From contig CAZWJC010000005.1 of assembly GCA_964634255.1 (NCBI GenBank), forward strand, positions 1-64,000: 64,000 nucleotides of DNA, given 5' to 3'. Below, one piece after another: positions 28,178 to 37,076 of the stretch. Source of the DNA: MWDV01 sp964634255 (lineage in GTDB: Bacteria; Verrucomicrobiota; Verrucomicrobiia; Limisphaerales; MWDV01). The notes under the pieces were generated by a model. It was given only the letters and a program-made list of their open reading frames with translations, had not been told where the DNA came from and did not search any database. The translations under genes were made by a program, and so were the position numbers. Positions within the stretch are counted from its first letter, which is position 1, and the number at the start of each line of letters is the position of its first letter.

Positions 28178-29746
28178 CTATGCAGTGTAGCCAAAGGCAC
28201 GGCAATAGGGGACGAGCCGGCTTTGGTAAGGTGCGAGTGCCTCTGCGTATCGTTCCCAGCGGCCGATCGCCCGCCGGTAAACCGGCTGGGTAACGTCGTG
28301 ATAGGTGGGGGCAAACAGGAACTTGCGCCTGGCGGTCTCGTAATAACGAGTTTGGTTGGGGTGCCAGCTTAAGCCAAGGAACTCCGTGATGCGCTGGCCC
28401 TCCGCCTCCAAGTTGCCCACCACATCCTCATAGCGCGTTTCAATCCAGTTGAAGCCGCCGAGTTCGCGCAGGCGCAACCACACATCCATCAAGTCGCAGT
28501 AATGTTTGGTCGTGCGTTCCAGGCTTAGGAAATTGGCGTTGGTCAGGTTGAGCGTGATGTTGAGAAAGAAACAACTGATCACCACGTCGCGCGGATCGCG
28601 GAGGGCAATGATCACCTTGAGTTCAGGAAAGACCCGCAGCCATGCCGGAAGGGAAGCGGTTGGCGACGGGTTCTTGTCCAGCAGCACACGAGTTTGCGGT
28701 GTGGCTGGCGCTTCTCGCAGCAGACTTTTCAGGTAACGCTCTCGCAGCGTTTCACGCCGCCCCATGGGAATCGCGTCAAGGGTTTCCAGCCGACAGGCGC
28801 GATCGTCCTGAGGTGGGGCGATGCCGTGGAGAACCTCGCGCGTGAAGGCGTCGGACTCATCAAAAGCCAGCACTTCGGGATGCGCGTCCAGGATTTGCTC
28901 GATTAACGTGGTGCCGCTACGCGGGTGGCCGCCCAGAAACGCGGGTTGCCAGGCGGAGGCGAGGGCGGCGGGCCCTTCATTTTGCCACCGCTGTAGGATT
29001 TCGGGAGTCAGCGCGGCAAGCATCTCGCGGCGTCTTCGCTCTCCGTTGTCGTAACCTTGTTCGAGCAGGGTCACGTCGGTGATCCGACGCATCTGCGCCT
29101 TGGCCTCGCAAAGCCAGTGCATCGCTTCGGAATACTGGCCGAGCTGATCCAACACCACGCCCAGGAGATGCCGGCTGGCGTATTGAACATACGGGTAGCG
29201 AGGGCCGTCCTTGATCAAATCCCGCAAGGCTATCTCGGCCTCGGTATCCCGCTTTTGACGGTGGAGCAGGAAAGCCCGGAAGTAGCGCGCCTGGTCATCA
29301 CGCGGATGCCGTGCGAGGCAGGCCTCGACGCATTGCCAGGCTTCGCTCAACCGACGTTCTTTCTCGAACCAGACGGCCAGGCTGATCTGCGCGTCTACGG
29401 AAGCGGGGTCGGTGGCGACGGCGCGCTCGAAAGCAGCGCGGGCTTGGTCGAGGTGGCGCAGCCCTTGGTACTGCTGGCCAATCATGACTAGCAACGCGGT
29501 GTTGTTGGGGGACAACTGCTGGGCGCGTTGGTAGGCCGCGTCAGCTAGGGCAAAATCCAGTTCGCCGCCGGCGGCATTGCCCAGCTCAAACCACAATTCC
29601 GCGATCGCCGGGTAACGTCGGACGAGGTCCTGATAGGCTGCCAATGCTGCCCCCGGTTGGCCGCCGAGCAACAGCCGCTGGGCTTGCTGCCAACGGGCAA
29701 CATCGCGGGGTGAACGCCGCAGTTGGACGAGGTCTCCGGGCATCAC
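28178..29746 (-). CDS. TPR-repeat sulfotransferase
   Basis: A protein of 522 residues without signal peptide. The first 230 residues are TPR-like helical repeats (WFELGNAAGGELDFALADAA, ALLVMIGQQYQGLRHLDQAR, and more). The C-terminal half is a PAPS-dependent sulfotransferase. The 5'-PSB loop FLGGHPRSGTTLIEQIL is near residues 268-285, and the 3'-PB region IIALRDPRDVVISCFF follows near 385. These bind the sulfate donor. The combination of TPR repeats and a Sulfotransfer domain is widespread in bacteria; the acceptor is unknown and could be a protein, lipid or cell-surface glycan. It is convergent with the regulator gene and has no close operon partner. Confidence 0.88.
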   Translation of the reverse strand: MMPGDLVQLRRSPRDVARWQQAQRLLLGGQPGAALAAYQDLVRRYPAIAELWFELGNAAGGELDFALADAAYQRAQQLSPNNTALLVMIGQQYQGLRHLDQARAAFERAVATDPASVDAQISLAVWFEKERRLSEAWQCVEACLARHPRDDQARYFRAFLLHRQKRDTEAEIALRDLIKDGPRYPYVQYASRHLLGVVLDQLGQYSEAMHWLCEAKAQMRRITDVTLLEQGYDNGERRRREMLAALTPEILQRWQNEGPAALASAWQPAFLGGHPRSGTTLIEQILDAHPEVLAFDESDAFTREVLHGIAPPQDDRACRLETLDAIPMGRRETLRERYLKSLLREAPATPQTRVLLDKNPSPTASLPAWLRVFPELKVIIALRDPRDVVISCFFLNITLNLTNANFLSLERTTKHYCDLMDVWLRLRELGGFNWIETRYEDVVGNLEAEGQRITEFLGLSWHPNQTRYYETARRKFLFAPTYHDVTQPVYRRAIGRWERYAEALAPYQSRLVPYCRAFGYTA

Positions 29747-29922
29747 TCAAGATTCCTCGGGCACGGAGTCCCAGCTCCCGGGGGGTCGGTAGGTCGCAGT
29801 TTGGAGGCTTCCCATCGTTGGGAGAGCCGTTGAACCACACCGCGAAGGCTTGCTTAACATCGGATGCAAAGGCTGCCGGAAGCCTGGACACTTTTCAACT
29901 AGCGAAGCAATCCGTACAGAAA

Positions 29923-29952
29923 GCGCGGCCGGGAATTGCTTCCCGGCCGCGC
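29923..29952 (-). terminator. Strong hairpin terminator for the Ig/LamG gene
   Basis: A perfect 12-bp stem (gcgcggccggga / tcccggccgcgc) with a 6-base loop lies 17 bp past the stop at 29970. Read on the minus strand, it is followed by TTTCTGT. Its position and orientation fit an intrinsic terminator. Confidence 0.75.
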
Positions 29953-29969
29953 GATCTGACCCAACCAAA

Positions 29970-32900
29970 CTAAGGCTTTGCGCGGAAGAACAGGTTCGGC
30001 TCCGTGGGCAGGAACGGATAGGGCGAACTGGTCGAAACCGGCGTCCACGTGGCGCCCGTATTGAGCGTCGGCGCACTTTCGAGCGTGCCGAACGGCCAGG
30101 TGATCGTGTAACCGATGCCGGGCGTGCCGAAGTCATATCGCAACTTCAAGGCGGCGGTATCCACCAGCGCATCGCTGGCGTACACCTGCCCGATTTCAGC
30201 TTCGGTCAGCACCCGGCTGTAGATGCGGAAGTCATCCATCAACCCGTCGTAGCGCTTCCAGTACCCGTCGTGGGATCGGCCGAGTTCGATTTGTTGGGTC
30301 GCGGGCCATGCCCACGCGGCCGTGTTCGGATTGCTGGCGGCAAGTGCGCCATCAATGTAAATGGCTACCAAGCCGCTGGCCGACTGATCGTAGGTGACGG
30401 CCACATGATGCCAGAGGTCGTCGGGCAGGTAGCCGGCGGAGAAGGAATTGGCTCCTCCAGAACATTGCACGAAAATGGCGCCGGCGTCATTCAGCGTAAT
30501 TACCGTGCCGGAACCGGTCCGCCGGTCCATCAACATCGCCGCTTCAGCCCCCGGGCCAGGGATGCCAGCCACGTTCCCATTGAAACGCATCCAGAACGAG
30601 ATGGTGCCGGTCGTTGAGTTAAAGTCCGCGTCTGCGGGAATGCGGATCTGGCTGCTGACGGCCGTGGAGAACTGTTGAACGCCCGAACGCGTGCGAGGTG
30701 TCGTGGCGGCATCGGTGCTGGCGGTGGTCCATGTCGTGCCGTAGTTGTAACCGTGATGCGGCGTGCCGGCGGGTTTGACATCCTTGATCACGCCACCCGG
30801 CGTGAGGGTGAGCCCGAGTTTGGCGCCGGTGCCGACCATGAACAGTGCGTTGATTTCACTCTGGCTGAGGGCGCGGTTGTAAACGGTCGTTTCGTCGAGT
30901 TGGCCGTAGAAATTGCGGCCAGGGCTACCAGGTTGGTTGCCCCCGAAGCCCGGAGGCGAGCTGATCGCCAAGGCGGCGTGAGTGGCGGTATTGACGGCTG
31001 ACTTCAGAGTGGTTCCATCCGACATGTAGAACGTTGCCTTGGTAGGCTCGACCACCATGGCGCAGAAGGTCCAGACCTCGGCGGGCACAAACAGACCAGA
31101 GCCCCAACCCCACTGACCACCCTTCCAATGATAACGCAGCTCGCCTGGGGTGGGAGAGGTATCGTCGTTGAGGTGCATGCCGCCATCGCCCAGCCAGGCG
31201 GGCCAGCTTAAGTCGCCCGTGGTGAACGCCTCGGCGCGCTTCATCCAGCAGGTCACGGTCACGGTGTTCACGTTTAGCGGAAGAGTCGGCGCGCTGACAA
31301 ATCCCGGGTTCATGCCCACCGAAAGGTTGTCGGTTTCAAGACCCGGTTGGGTCGGCGGACGCGGTCCCACCTGGTTCGCCACCGCGCCTCCATTGTGTTT
31401 GCCAGCCCAAGCTTTACCCAACGTGCCGCTGTTGACCGCAGAACCGGGGTAGGCCGGCTCGTTGAATCGCAGGTACTCCAGCGGGCTGTCGCTGCCGACG
31501 AGCGTTGCGTAGGGGGTCGTTCGGGCCGCGTTCGTTCCGTTCTGGTAGCGGGTCAGGAGTGCACTGGCCGGGAGTGCCGCGCCGTAGATTCCCAGTTCGT
31601 CCACGGAACCGCTGAAGGTCCAGCCACCCAAGCCACGGTCGCCCACGATGATCGGGGCAGCCGTGTTGGGAACGATGCGAATGAGAGCGATTTCTTCGGG
31701 AGTAATGGCGACGCCATCCTGCCGCGTCACAGTCGTCGCAGCCAGGACCCCGTTCACGTAGAGGGTGGGGGCGGTGCCGTCATAAACCACGGCGACATGG
31801 TGCCAGACTCCCGCCGTCAGGAGGCCGTCGGCGGTTGTGTAGTAGTAGTAGAAGGGAGCGCCGAGGTCCGTACCCACCAGGAAGCGCAAACCGGTGCTGT
31901 TCTGACGGAGCGCCCAGCCGTTGCGGTCATTCGTGTTGCTCGGGTTTTCGCCGTTGATCATGGATTGCACGATCAACCCGGTGCCGGCCGCAGCGGGCTT
32001 GATCCAGCATTCCACGGTGAATGCTCCGCTCGGGTTCAGACTGGCGTTATAGGGCACCGTAACCTTGCCGCCGCTCAATGTTGCCGCCGTCGCGGCGTCG
32101 CCTACCAACGCACCGGCGTCACCATGGACTGCGCTTCCAACGTACACACCATCACCCGCAGCGCCGAGACTCCCGCTGTTCAAGGCGGGATCCGGCAGGA
32201 TGCTGGTTTCGCCATAGCGGAACCAGAGGAGCGGCTTGGTTTGCACCACGACAGACTCATAGGCGCCGGCGGGGGTCTTGACCGTGAGCGTGGCAGAGGC
32301 ACTGGCTGTCGGGCCGACCGGATTGCTGACTTCGACGGTGTAGGTGCCTTGGTCGTTGCTGGTGATGCTCGGAAGCGTCAGGGAGGCATTGGTGGCGTTC
32401 GGAATGGTCTGCGTATCCTTCTTCCACAGATAGCTGAGCTTACCACCACTGGCGGCCACACTGAAGGTTGCCGGGTAACCGACGTAGAAACTCTGCGAGA
32501 TCGGCAGTTGCGTGATTTGAGGTTGAACGACCGGAACCACCGTTACGGCGGCGACCGCACTTGTGATCGCGCCGGAGGCGTTCGTTACCACGACATCATA
32601 GTTGCCAGCATCCTCTGCGACGGCAACGCTCCTACTGAAACTGGCGTCCGTGGCGTTGGGAACGGAAACGCCTCCCTTGCGCCACTGGTAAGCGAGCGGG
32701 GGTGTGCCAGAGGCCAGCGCGTTGAGAGTAAATGGATCGCCCGCAAACAGAGGCGGCGGCGGCGCTTGTGGATTTTGCTCGATGAGCGGCGGGTTGCTGC
32801 CGCCGGGAGTGTACTCAATAAGGATGGCCGCGAGGGTGGAACGCTTGCTATCCGCCTTGGGCAGACCCTTTAGCTGTACCGTATTCCCGCCAGTGAGCGT

Positions 32901-33488
32901 GGTAACCACGGAACTCACAGTGCTGGTGCCCCAGAGGCCATTACCAAATGATACGGGGGAGTTGTTGAGGTATTGGAGATTGTTGGTGACGCCGGTGGTT
33001 GTCAACACGGCGTCCACAAAGCCGGCGGCAGCGCCATCATCGGTGGAGGCAATGGTGGTGATCGTGAAGCTGCTGGCGAAGGCGCGAAAACCTGTCAGCG
33101 TGACCGAGTATCCATAGTCCGTGTCATCCAAGTAGCCGTAGATGACCTGATCTTCACCCGGGGTGGTGGGGATGGCGGCGTAAATACTGTAGGTGTTCTT
33201 GGCCGACCAAGCGAGTTTGAGTTCGCCTCCGCTTGGCAGGGTAAAAGCTCCACTGGTCGAGAACGCGGTTTGTCCGGAGTCAAAGACCGAAGGGGCGTTG
33301 TACCAACTGGCCAACGGGATGCCGAAGGCGGAGGGCTCGGTAAGGGGGGCGTAAGGAGTGCCACCCCAGTTGTCCTGGAAATTGATGCCGACTTGGGCCG
33401 CCTGGCTGGCACCCAGCATCAGCGCCGCTGCCGGAACCGCTAGCACGGTCTGCTTCAGCAGGCGGTTCGAGAGGAGTTTTCTTTTCAT
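29970..33488 (-). CDS. Secreted Ig-like / triple LamG protein
   Basis: A protein of 1172 residues with signal peptide ending near LGASQAAQ. Residues about 32-235 start VGINFQDNWGG, a beta-rich N-terminal module I have seen on verrucomicrobial secreted proteins but cannot name. Two Ig-like domains follow (about 240-325 with YQWRKGG, about 330-405 with YLWKKD). Three LamG/concanavalin-like domains follow (about 420-630, 640-850 and 900-1115), each with a W-H-H-V-A-V-type strand and a D-D/E-x-x-I/V-Y-x-R/A ending. The tail ends NLFFRAKP. No catalytic residues are evident; binding of glycans or cell contacts is likely (inference). It is transcribed alone and followed by a strong terminator. Confidence 0.83.
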   Translation of the reverse strand: MKRKLLSNRLLKQTVLAVPAAALMLGASQAAQVGINFQDNWGGTPYAPLTEPSAFGIPLASWYNAPSVFDSGQTAFSTSGAFTLPSGGELKLAWSAKNTYSIYAAIPTTPGEDQVIYGYLDDTDYGYSVTLTGFRAFASSFTITTIASTDDGAAAGFVDAVLTTTGVTNNLQYLNNSPVSFGNGLWGTSTVSSVVTTLTGGNTVQLKGLPKADSKRSTLAAILIEYTPGGSNPPLIEQNPQAPPPPLFAGDPFTLNALASGTPPLAYQWRKGGVSVPNATDASFSRSVAVAEDAGNYDVVVTNASGAITSAVAAVTVVPVVQPQITQLPISQSFYVGYPATFSVAASGGKLSYLWKKDTQTIPNATNASLTLPSITSNDQGTYTVEVSNPVGPTASASATLTVKTPAGAYESVVVQTKPLLWFRYGETSILPDPALNSGSLGAAGDGVYVGSAVHGDAGALVGDAATAATLSGGKVTVPYNASLNPSGAFTVECWIKPAAAGTGLIVQSMINGENPSNTNDRNGWALRQNSTGLRFLVGTDLGAPFYYYYTTADGLLTAGVWHHVAVVYDGTAPTLYVNGVLAATTVTRQDGVAITPEEIALIRIVPNTAAPIIVGDRGLGGWTFSGSVDELGIYGAALPASALLTRYQNGTNAARTTPYATLVGSDSPLEYLRFNEPAYPGSAVNSGTLGKAWAGKHNGGAVANQVGPRPPTQPGLETDNLSVGMNPGFVSAPTLPLNVNTVTVTCWMKRAEAFTTGDLSWPAWLGDGGMHLNDDTSPTPGELRYHWKGGQWGWGSGLFVPAEVWTFCAMVVEPTKATFYMSDGTTLKSAVNTATHAALAISSPPGFGGNQPGSPGRNFYGQLDETTVYNRALSQSEINALFMVGTGAKLGLTLTPGGVIKDVKPAGTPHHGYNYGTTWTTASTDAATTPRTRSGVQQFSTAVSSQIRIPADADFNSTTGTISFWMRFNGNVAGIPGPGAEAAMLMDRRTGSGTVITLNDAGAIFVQCSGGANSFSAGYLPDDLWHHVAVTYDQSASGLVAIYIDGALAASNPNTAAWAWPATQQIELGRSHDGYWKRYDGLMDDFRIYSRVLTEAEIGQVYASDALVDTAALKLRYDFGTPGIGYTITWPFGTLESAPTLNTGATWTPVSTSSPYPFLPTEPNLFFRAKP

Positions 33489-33783
33489 GGTTACAGAGGT
33501 ATTGGGGAGGAGACGTTGGAATCTCTGTTCGTTTGTTATTGCCTGGTTTGGTTCAAAGTTGCCCTCGTCGGCGACAAACGGCGTCGCTGGGTCTGGGCAA
33601 ATCTATGCAACCTCACCACAAACTCGCCGCGAGGGCCATACCACAAAAGGGGGAGGACGTCGTGCGTGCGTGCGCTCCCTAAAATGGGGGATGCACAAGA
33701 TCACCTTTATGTCCTATAACAACGCCCACATTCGCCAAAGTGCCGCGGTGCGCTGACCGTGACGGTTCATTTGGCCAATACCG
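33489..33783. other. Divergent promoter region
   Basis: About 295 bp between the minus-strand Ig/LamG gene and the plus-strand pseudopilin gene. It should hold both promoters. I see no convincing sigma-70 hexamers at proper spacing, no operator and no small gene. Confidence 0.5.
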
Positions 33784-34557
33784 ATGCGAAATATGAACTT
33801 CAGAATCCGACGAATCGCGGGAGACTGCCGCGCGTTTACCTTGATTGAGTTGTTGGTAGTCATCGCGATTATCGCGATCCTGGCGGGCATGCTCCTGCCG
33901 GCCCTCTCTTCCGCAAAGGAGAAGGCACAACGCACGCGCTGCGTCAACAACTGCAAACAGCTCGGCATGGCCACCCACATGTATGCGGTGGACAACTCGG
34001 ACAAGATGCCGTTTCCCAATTGGAATCCGCCGATGGTTGCTGGCTGGCTGTACGATCCCTCCAAAGGCAATGCCGTGCCGAATCTGTACGCCGCGCCCTA
34101 TGTCGTCAATCACCAGTTGGCCTACGAGGGTGGCCAGCTGTGGGGTTACCTGAAGAACATGGTCCTCTACCGCTGTCCACTGGACAGCACAAACTCCGTC
34201 AACTTCAAGGCTCGGGTCAACAAGATGTCCACTTACGTACAGAACGGCGCGGTCTGTGGCTACGGGGGACTGAAGCCGGACGGCAACACTTACAAGCAGG
34301 CAATGTTCCGGCAGGATGCGTTCATGATGTGGGAGCCGGATGACCGTCCTAATGGCTACGGCTACAATGACGCTTCCAGCTACCCTGACCCCGCAGTGGA
34401 TGGCGGCTTAGGTAAACGTCACGGCAAGGCTGGCGGCATCGTGCTAAACTTGAGCGGGAGTGTGATGTTCGTGAAGTCCAACGTGTGGGCAATGGAGGCA
34501 AGAGATCCAAACAAGAATCGGCTCTGGTGTAATCCCGGGTCCGTCAACGGTCACTAA
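33784..34557 (+). CDS. Type II secretion / pseudopilin-like protein (prepilin N-methylation signal)
   Basis: A protein of 257 residues. The basic leader (MRNMNFRIRRIAGDCRA) is cut before FTLIELLVVIAIIAILAGML, the class III signal handled by prepilin peptidase. The residue before the cut is Ala, where Gly is usual. The helix continues into SSAKEKAQRTRCVNNCKQLG, standard for the large Planctomycetota/Verrucomicrobiota pseudopilin family. The C-terminal part shows KRHGKAGGIVLNLSGSV, a degenerate form of the H-x9-DG motif. Many paralogues occur per genome in these phyla, and most stand alone as here, without pilus assembly genes. The role is uncertain; it may be a surface filament or secretion-associated protein. 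Confidence 0.9.
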   Translation: MRNMNFRIRRIAGDCRAFTLIELLVVIAIIAILAGMLLPALSSAKEKAQRTRCVNNCKQLGMATHMYAVDNSDKMPFPNWNPPMVAGWLYDPSKGNAVPNLYAAPYVVNHQLAYEGGQLWGYLKNMVLYRCPLDSTNSVNFKARVNKMSTYVQNGAVCGYGGLKPDGNTYKQAMFRQDAFMMWEPDDRPNGYGYNDASSYPDPAVDGGLGKRHGKAGGIVLNLSGSVMFVKSNVWAMEARDPNKNRLWCNPGSVNGH

Positions 34558-34844
34558 GCGCCGGATGGGTGGTGGTTCCCTGTTCGCTGATGCGGACGAT
34601 CTACTTCCACAAGGGCGCGTAGAACAATGAAGCGGCAGAGGAAATCAGCCGACGCCTCGTCACCTGTTCGTCGGCGTGCGCGCGAGTCGAGGCTCGCGTT
34701 GGTTCGCAAGACGGTGTCTCGACATAAACTGGCTACGTTCTACGCCGCAGTGGTGGGTGGCTTGGTATGAGCGTCTCTGGGCAGGCAGCCTGCGAGAGTG
34801 CTGCGGACAATTATCAAAACGTCAGCGTCTGACTTAAACGAATT
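34558..34844. other. Upstream region of the long polysaccharide operon
   Basis: About 290 bp after the pseudopilin stop. It probably holds the operon promoter, close to the A/T-richer stretch at about 34805-34845 before the first ATG. I found no reliable -35/-10 pair, riboswitch or attenuator. Confidence 0.45.
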
Positions 34845-36161
34845 ATGAATGCAATAAAAACTTCCTTGGCATCTCCATCCACGCGGCGCGAATTTTTGAA
34901 GAGCACGGCGGTGGCGGGGGCGGTGTTGGCGGCGCCGGCGATTCTGACGCGGTCGGCGTTTGGGGCGGAGGGCAGCGAGACGCTGCGGGTGGGACTGATC
35001 GGCTGTGGGGGGCGGGGGACGGGGGCGGCGGGGCAGGCGCTGCACGCGGACAAGAACGCGCTGCTGGTGGCGGTGGCGGACGTGTTTCCCGAGCCGATGA
35101 CCCGGGCTTTGGATTCGCTGAAGAAGAACGCGGAGATTGCGGCGCGGGTGCAGGTGCCACCGGAGAAGCGGTTCACGGGGCTGGACGGGTATCAGAAGCT
35201 CATCGAAAGCGGCGTGGATGTGGTGTTGCAGGCGGCGCCGCCGGGATTTCGGCCGGTGCATGTGGCGGCAGCGGTGGCGGCGGGGAAGCATCAGTTTGTT
35301 GAGAAGCCGGTGGCGACGGACGCCGTGGGAGTGCGGTCGGTATTGGCGTCGGCGAAGTTGGCGTCGGAGAAGAAGCTGGCGTGGATGGCGGGATTCTGCT
35401 GGCGGTATGACACCGCGCGGCGGGAATTCTACAAGCGCATTCATGCTGGGGCGATTGGGGACATCCGGGCGATCTATGCAACGTATCTGACCGGACCGGT
35501 CAAGCCGATGCCGCCGGCGAGCCAGCGGCCGGCGGGGATGGGGGACGTGGAGTGGCAATTGCGGAACTGGTACAACTTTGGATGGCTCTCGGGCGACGGG
35601 CTGGTGGAGCAAGCCATTCACAGCGTGGACAAGGTGATGTGGGCGATGAAGGACGTGCCGCCGCTCAAGGCCGTGGCCAACGGGGGCCGGCAGACGCCGA
35701 ACAACGAAGGGAACATTTTCGACCACATGGACGTGGTGTATGAATGGGAAGGCGGGGTGCGGGCGTTCCTGGGGCAGCGGCAGATCAGCGGCTGCTACAA
35801 CCAGAACTCGGACTTCCTGATGGGGGCGACGGGGCAGGGGGTGATTGACGGATGGACCTCGGTGTACATCAAAGGCCCCGAGAACTGGAAGCACCGCGGT
35901 GAGAACAACGACATGTATCAGCAGGAGCATGACGAGTTGTTCGCCTCGATTCGGAGCGGGAAGCCGATCAATGACGGGCTCTGGGAAGCGCAAAGCACGC
36001 TGGTGGGCATCATGGGGCGGATGGCGGCTTACACGGGGCAGGAAGTGACGTGGGAGATGATGCAGCAAAGCCAGGAACGGCTGGTGCCGGAGAAACTGGA
36101 GTGGGACATGAAACTACCGATTGCGCCACTGGCCGTGCCGGGACGGATCAAGTTCATCTGA
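34845..36161 (+). CDS. Tat-exported Gfo/Idh/MocA-family oxidoreductase
   Basis: A protein of 438 residues and the first gene of the long plus-strand run. The Tat signal STRREFLKSTAVAGAVLAAP means it is exported folded, probably with bound NAD(P). The Rossmann start is LRVGLIGCGGRGTG (near residues 45-60), followed by VAVADVFPE. The central FVEKPVATDAVGV contains the EKP motif with the catalytic-type Lys. The C-terminal beta domain starts near IRAIYATYL. The family oxidises or epimerises sugars and sugar acids. A periplasmic location is common in this phylum. It sits 26 bp before a sugar isomerase/epimerase, suggesting successive steps on the same monosaccharide. Confidence 0.93.
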   Translation: MNAIKTSLASPSTRREFLKSTAVAGAVLAAPAILTRSAFGAEGSETLRVGLIGCGGRGTGAAGQALHADKNALLVAVADVFPEPMTRALDSLKKNAEIAARVQVPPEKRFTGLDGYQKLIESGVDVVLQAAPPGFRPVHVAAAVAAGKHQFVEKPVATDAVGVRSVLASAKLASEKKLAWMAGFCWRYDTARREFYKRIHAGAIGDIRAIYATYLTGPVKPMPPASQRPAGMGDVEWQLRNWYNFGWLSGDGLVEQAIHSVDKVMWAMKDVPPLKAVANGGRQTPNNEGNIFDHMDVVYEWEGGVRAFLGQRQISGCYNQNSDFLMGATGQGVIDGWTSVYIKGPENWKHRGENNDMYQQEHDELFASIRSGKPINDGLWEAQSTLVGIMGRMAAYTGQEVTWEMMQQSQERLVPEKLEWDMKLPIAPLAVPGRIKFI

Positions 36162-36187
36162 GCCGTAGCTTCAACCCCATCTGCACC

Positions 36188-37063
36188 ATGAACCGACGTC
36201 AATTCCTTCAACGCAGCACGGTGGCCACGCTGGGTTTTGCGGCGCTGAGCGCCCGCGCCCAAACGACGGCCAAGCCCGCCCCGTATAAGAAGGGCATCAT
36301 GTGGGGGACGATCAGCGCGAAGGGCAGCGTGCTGGAGAAGATGCAGGCGGTAAAGGCTGCCGGCTTCCATGGGATCGAGGCGATGAGCCCAATGGACGTG
36401 GCGGAAGTGTTGAAGGCGCGAGACGCGACGGGGATGGAGATTCCTAGCGTGTGCGGGGAGAAGCACTGGGGCAAGCCGCTGTCACATCCGGACGGGAAAG
36501 TGCGCGAGGAAGGGTTGGAAGCGCTGAAGCAAACGTTGCGGGACGCCAAGGCGTATGGCGCCGGCTCGATCCTGCTCGTGCCCGGGGTGGTGAGCGAGCA
36601 GGTGACGTTCGACGAGTGTTGGAAGCGTTCCATCGAACAAATCAAGCTGGCAATTCCGTTGGCGGAAGAGCTGGGGGTGAAAATCTCTATTGAGAACGTC
36701 TGGAACAACTTCATCACGACGGAGGAGCAGGCCGTCCGCTACCTGGACGAGATCAACAGTCCGTTGGTGGGGTGGCATTTTGACTGCGGGAACATCATTC
36801 GCTATGGCGAGCCGATTGACTGGATTCGGAAACTGGGCAAGCGCATCTACCGCGTGCATGTGAAGGAGTATAGCCGCGACCGGGCGATGCGAGCGGGGGA
36901 CGTGTGGCAGGGTTTCAACGTCGCGCTGCTCGAAGGAGCGAACAATTGGGGCGGGATCATGAAGGCGCTGCGGGAAGTGGGCCACTCGGGTTACCTCATC
37001 ACTGAACAGGGCGGCAAGCTGGAAGACCTCTCCTCCGCGTTGGATAAAATCATCGCAAGCTAG
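36188..37063 (+). CDS. Tat-exported sugar phosphate isomerase/epimerase-family protein
   Basis: A protein of 291 residues. I chose the ATG at 36188 because it begins a Tat-like signal (MNRRQFLQRSTVATLGFAAL); the frame extends into the preceding gene from 36050. The xylose-isomerase-like TIM barrel is seen in AGFHGIEAMSP, VKISIENVWNN (metal ligand Glu), VGWHFDCGNI (Asp/His region) and RVHVKEY. The last helices carry GYLITEQGG with the final acidic ligand. The export signal makes phosphate sugars an unlikely substrate; a free sugar or keto-sugar made by the preceding oxidoreductase is more plausible (inference). It lies 13 bp before the next gene. Confidence 0.9.
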   Translation: MNRRQFLQRSTVATLGFAALSARAQTTAKPAPYKKGIMWGTISAKGSVLEKMQAVKAAGFHGIEAMSPMDVAEVLKARDATGMEIPSVCGEKHWGKPLSHPDGKVREEGLEALKQTLRDAKAYGAGSILLVPGVVSEQVTFDECWKRSIEQIKLAIPLAEELGVKISIENVWNNFITTEEQAVRYLDEINSPLVGWHFDCGNIIRYGEPIDWIRKLGKRIYRVHVKEYSRDRAMRAGDVWQGFNVALLEGANNWGGIMKALREVGHSGYLITEQGGKLEDLSSALDKIIAS

Positions 37064-37076
37064 GCTTGAAGAAAAC

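Noticed and set aside
33784..34557. Pseudopilin gene as part of a pilus or type II secretion operon
   Set aside because: No peptidase, ATPase or other pilin gene is adjacent; it appears to stand alone.
34740..36068. 442-codon His/Arg/Pro-rich minus-strand frame
   Set aside because: Antisense of the Gfo/Idh/MocA gene, extreme composition.
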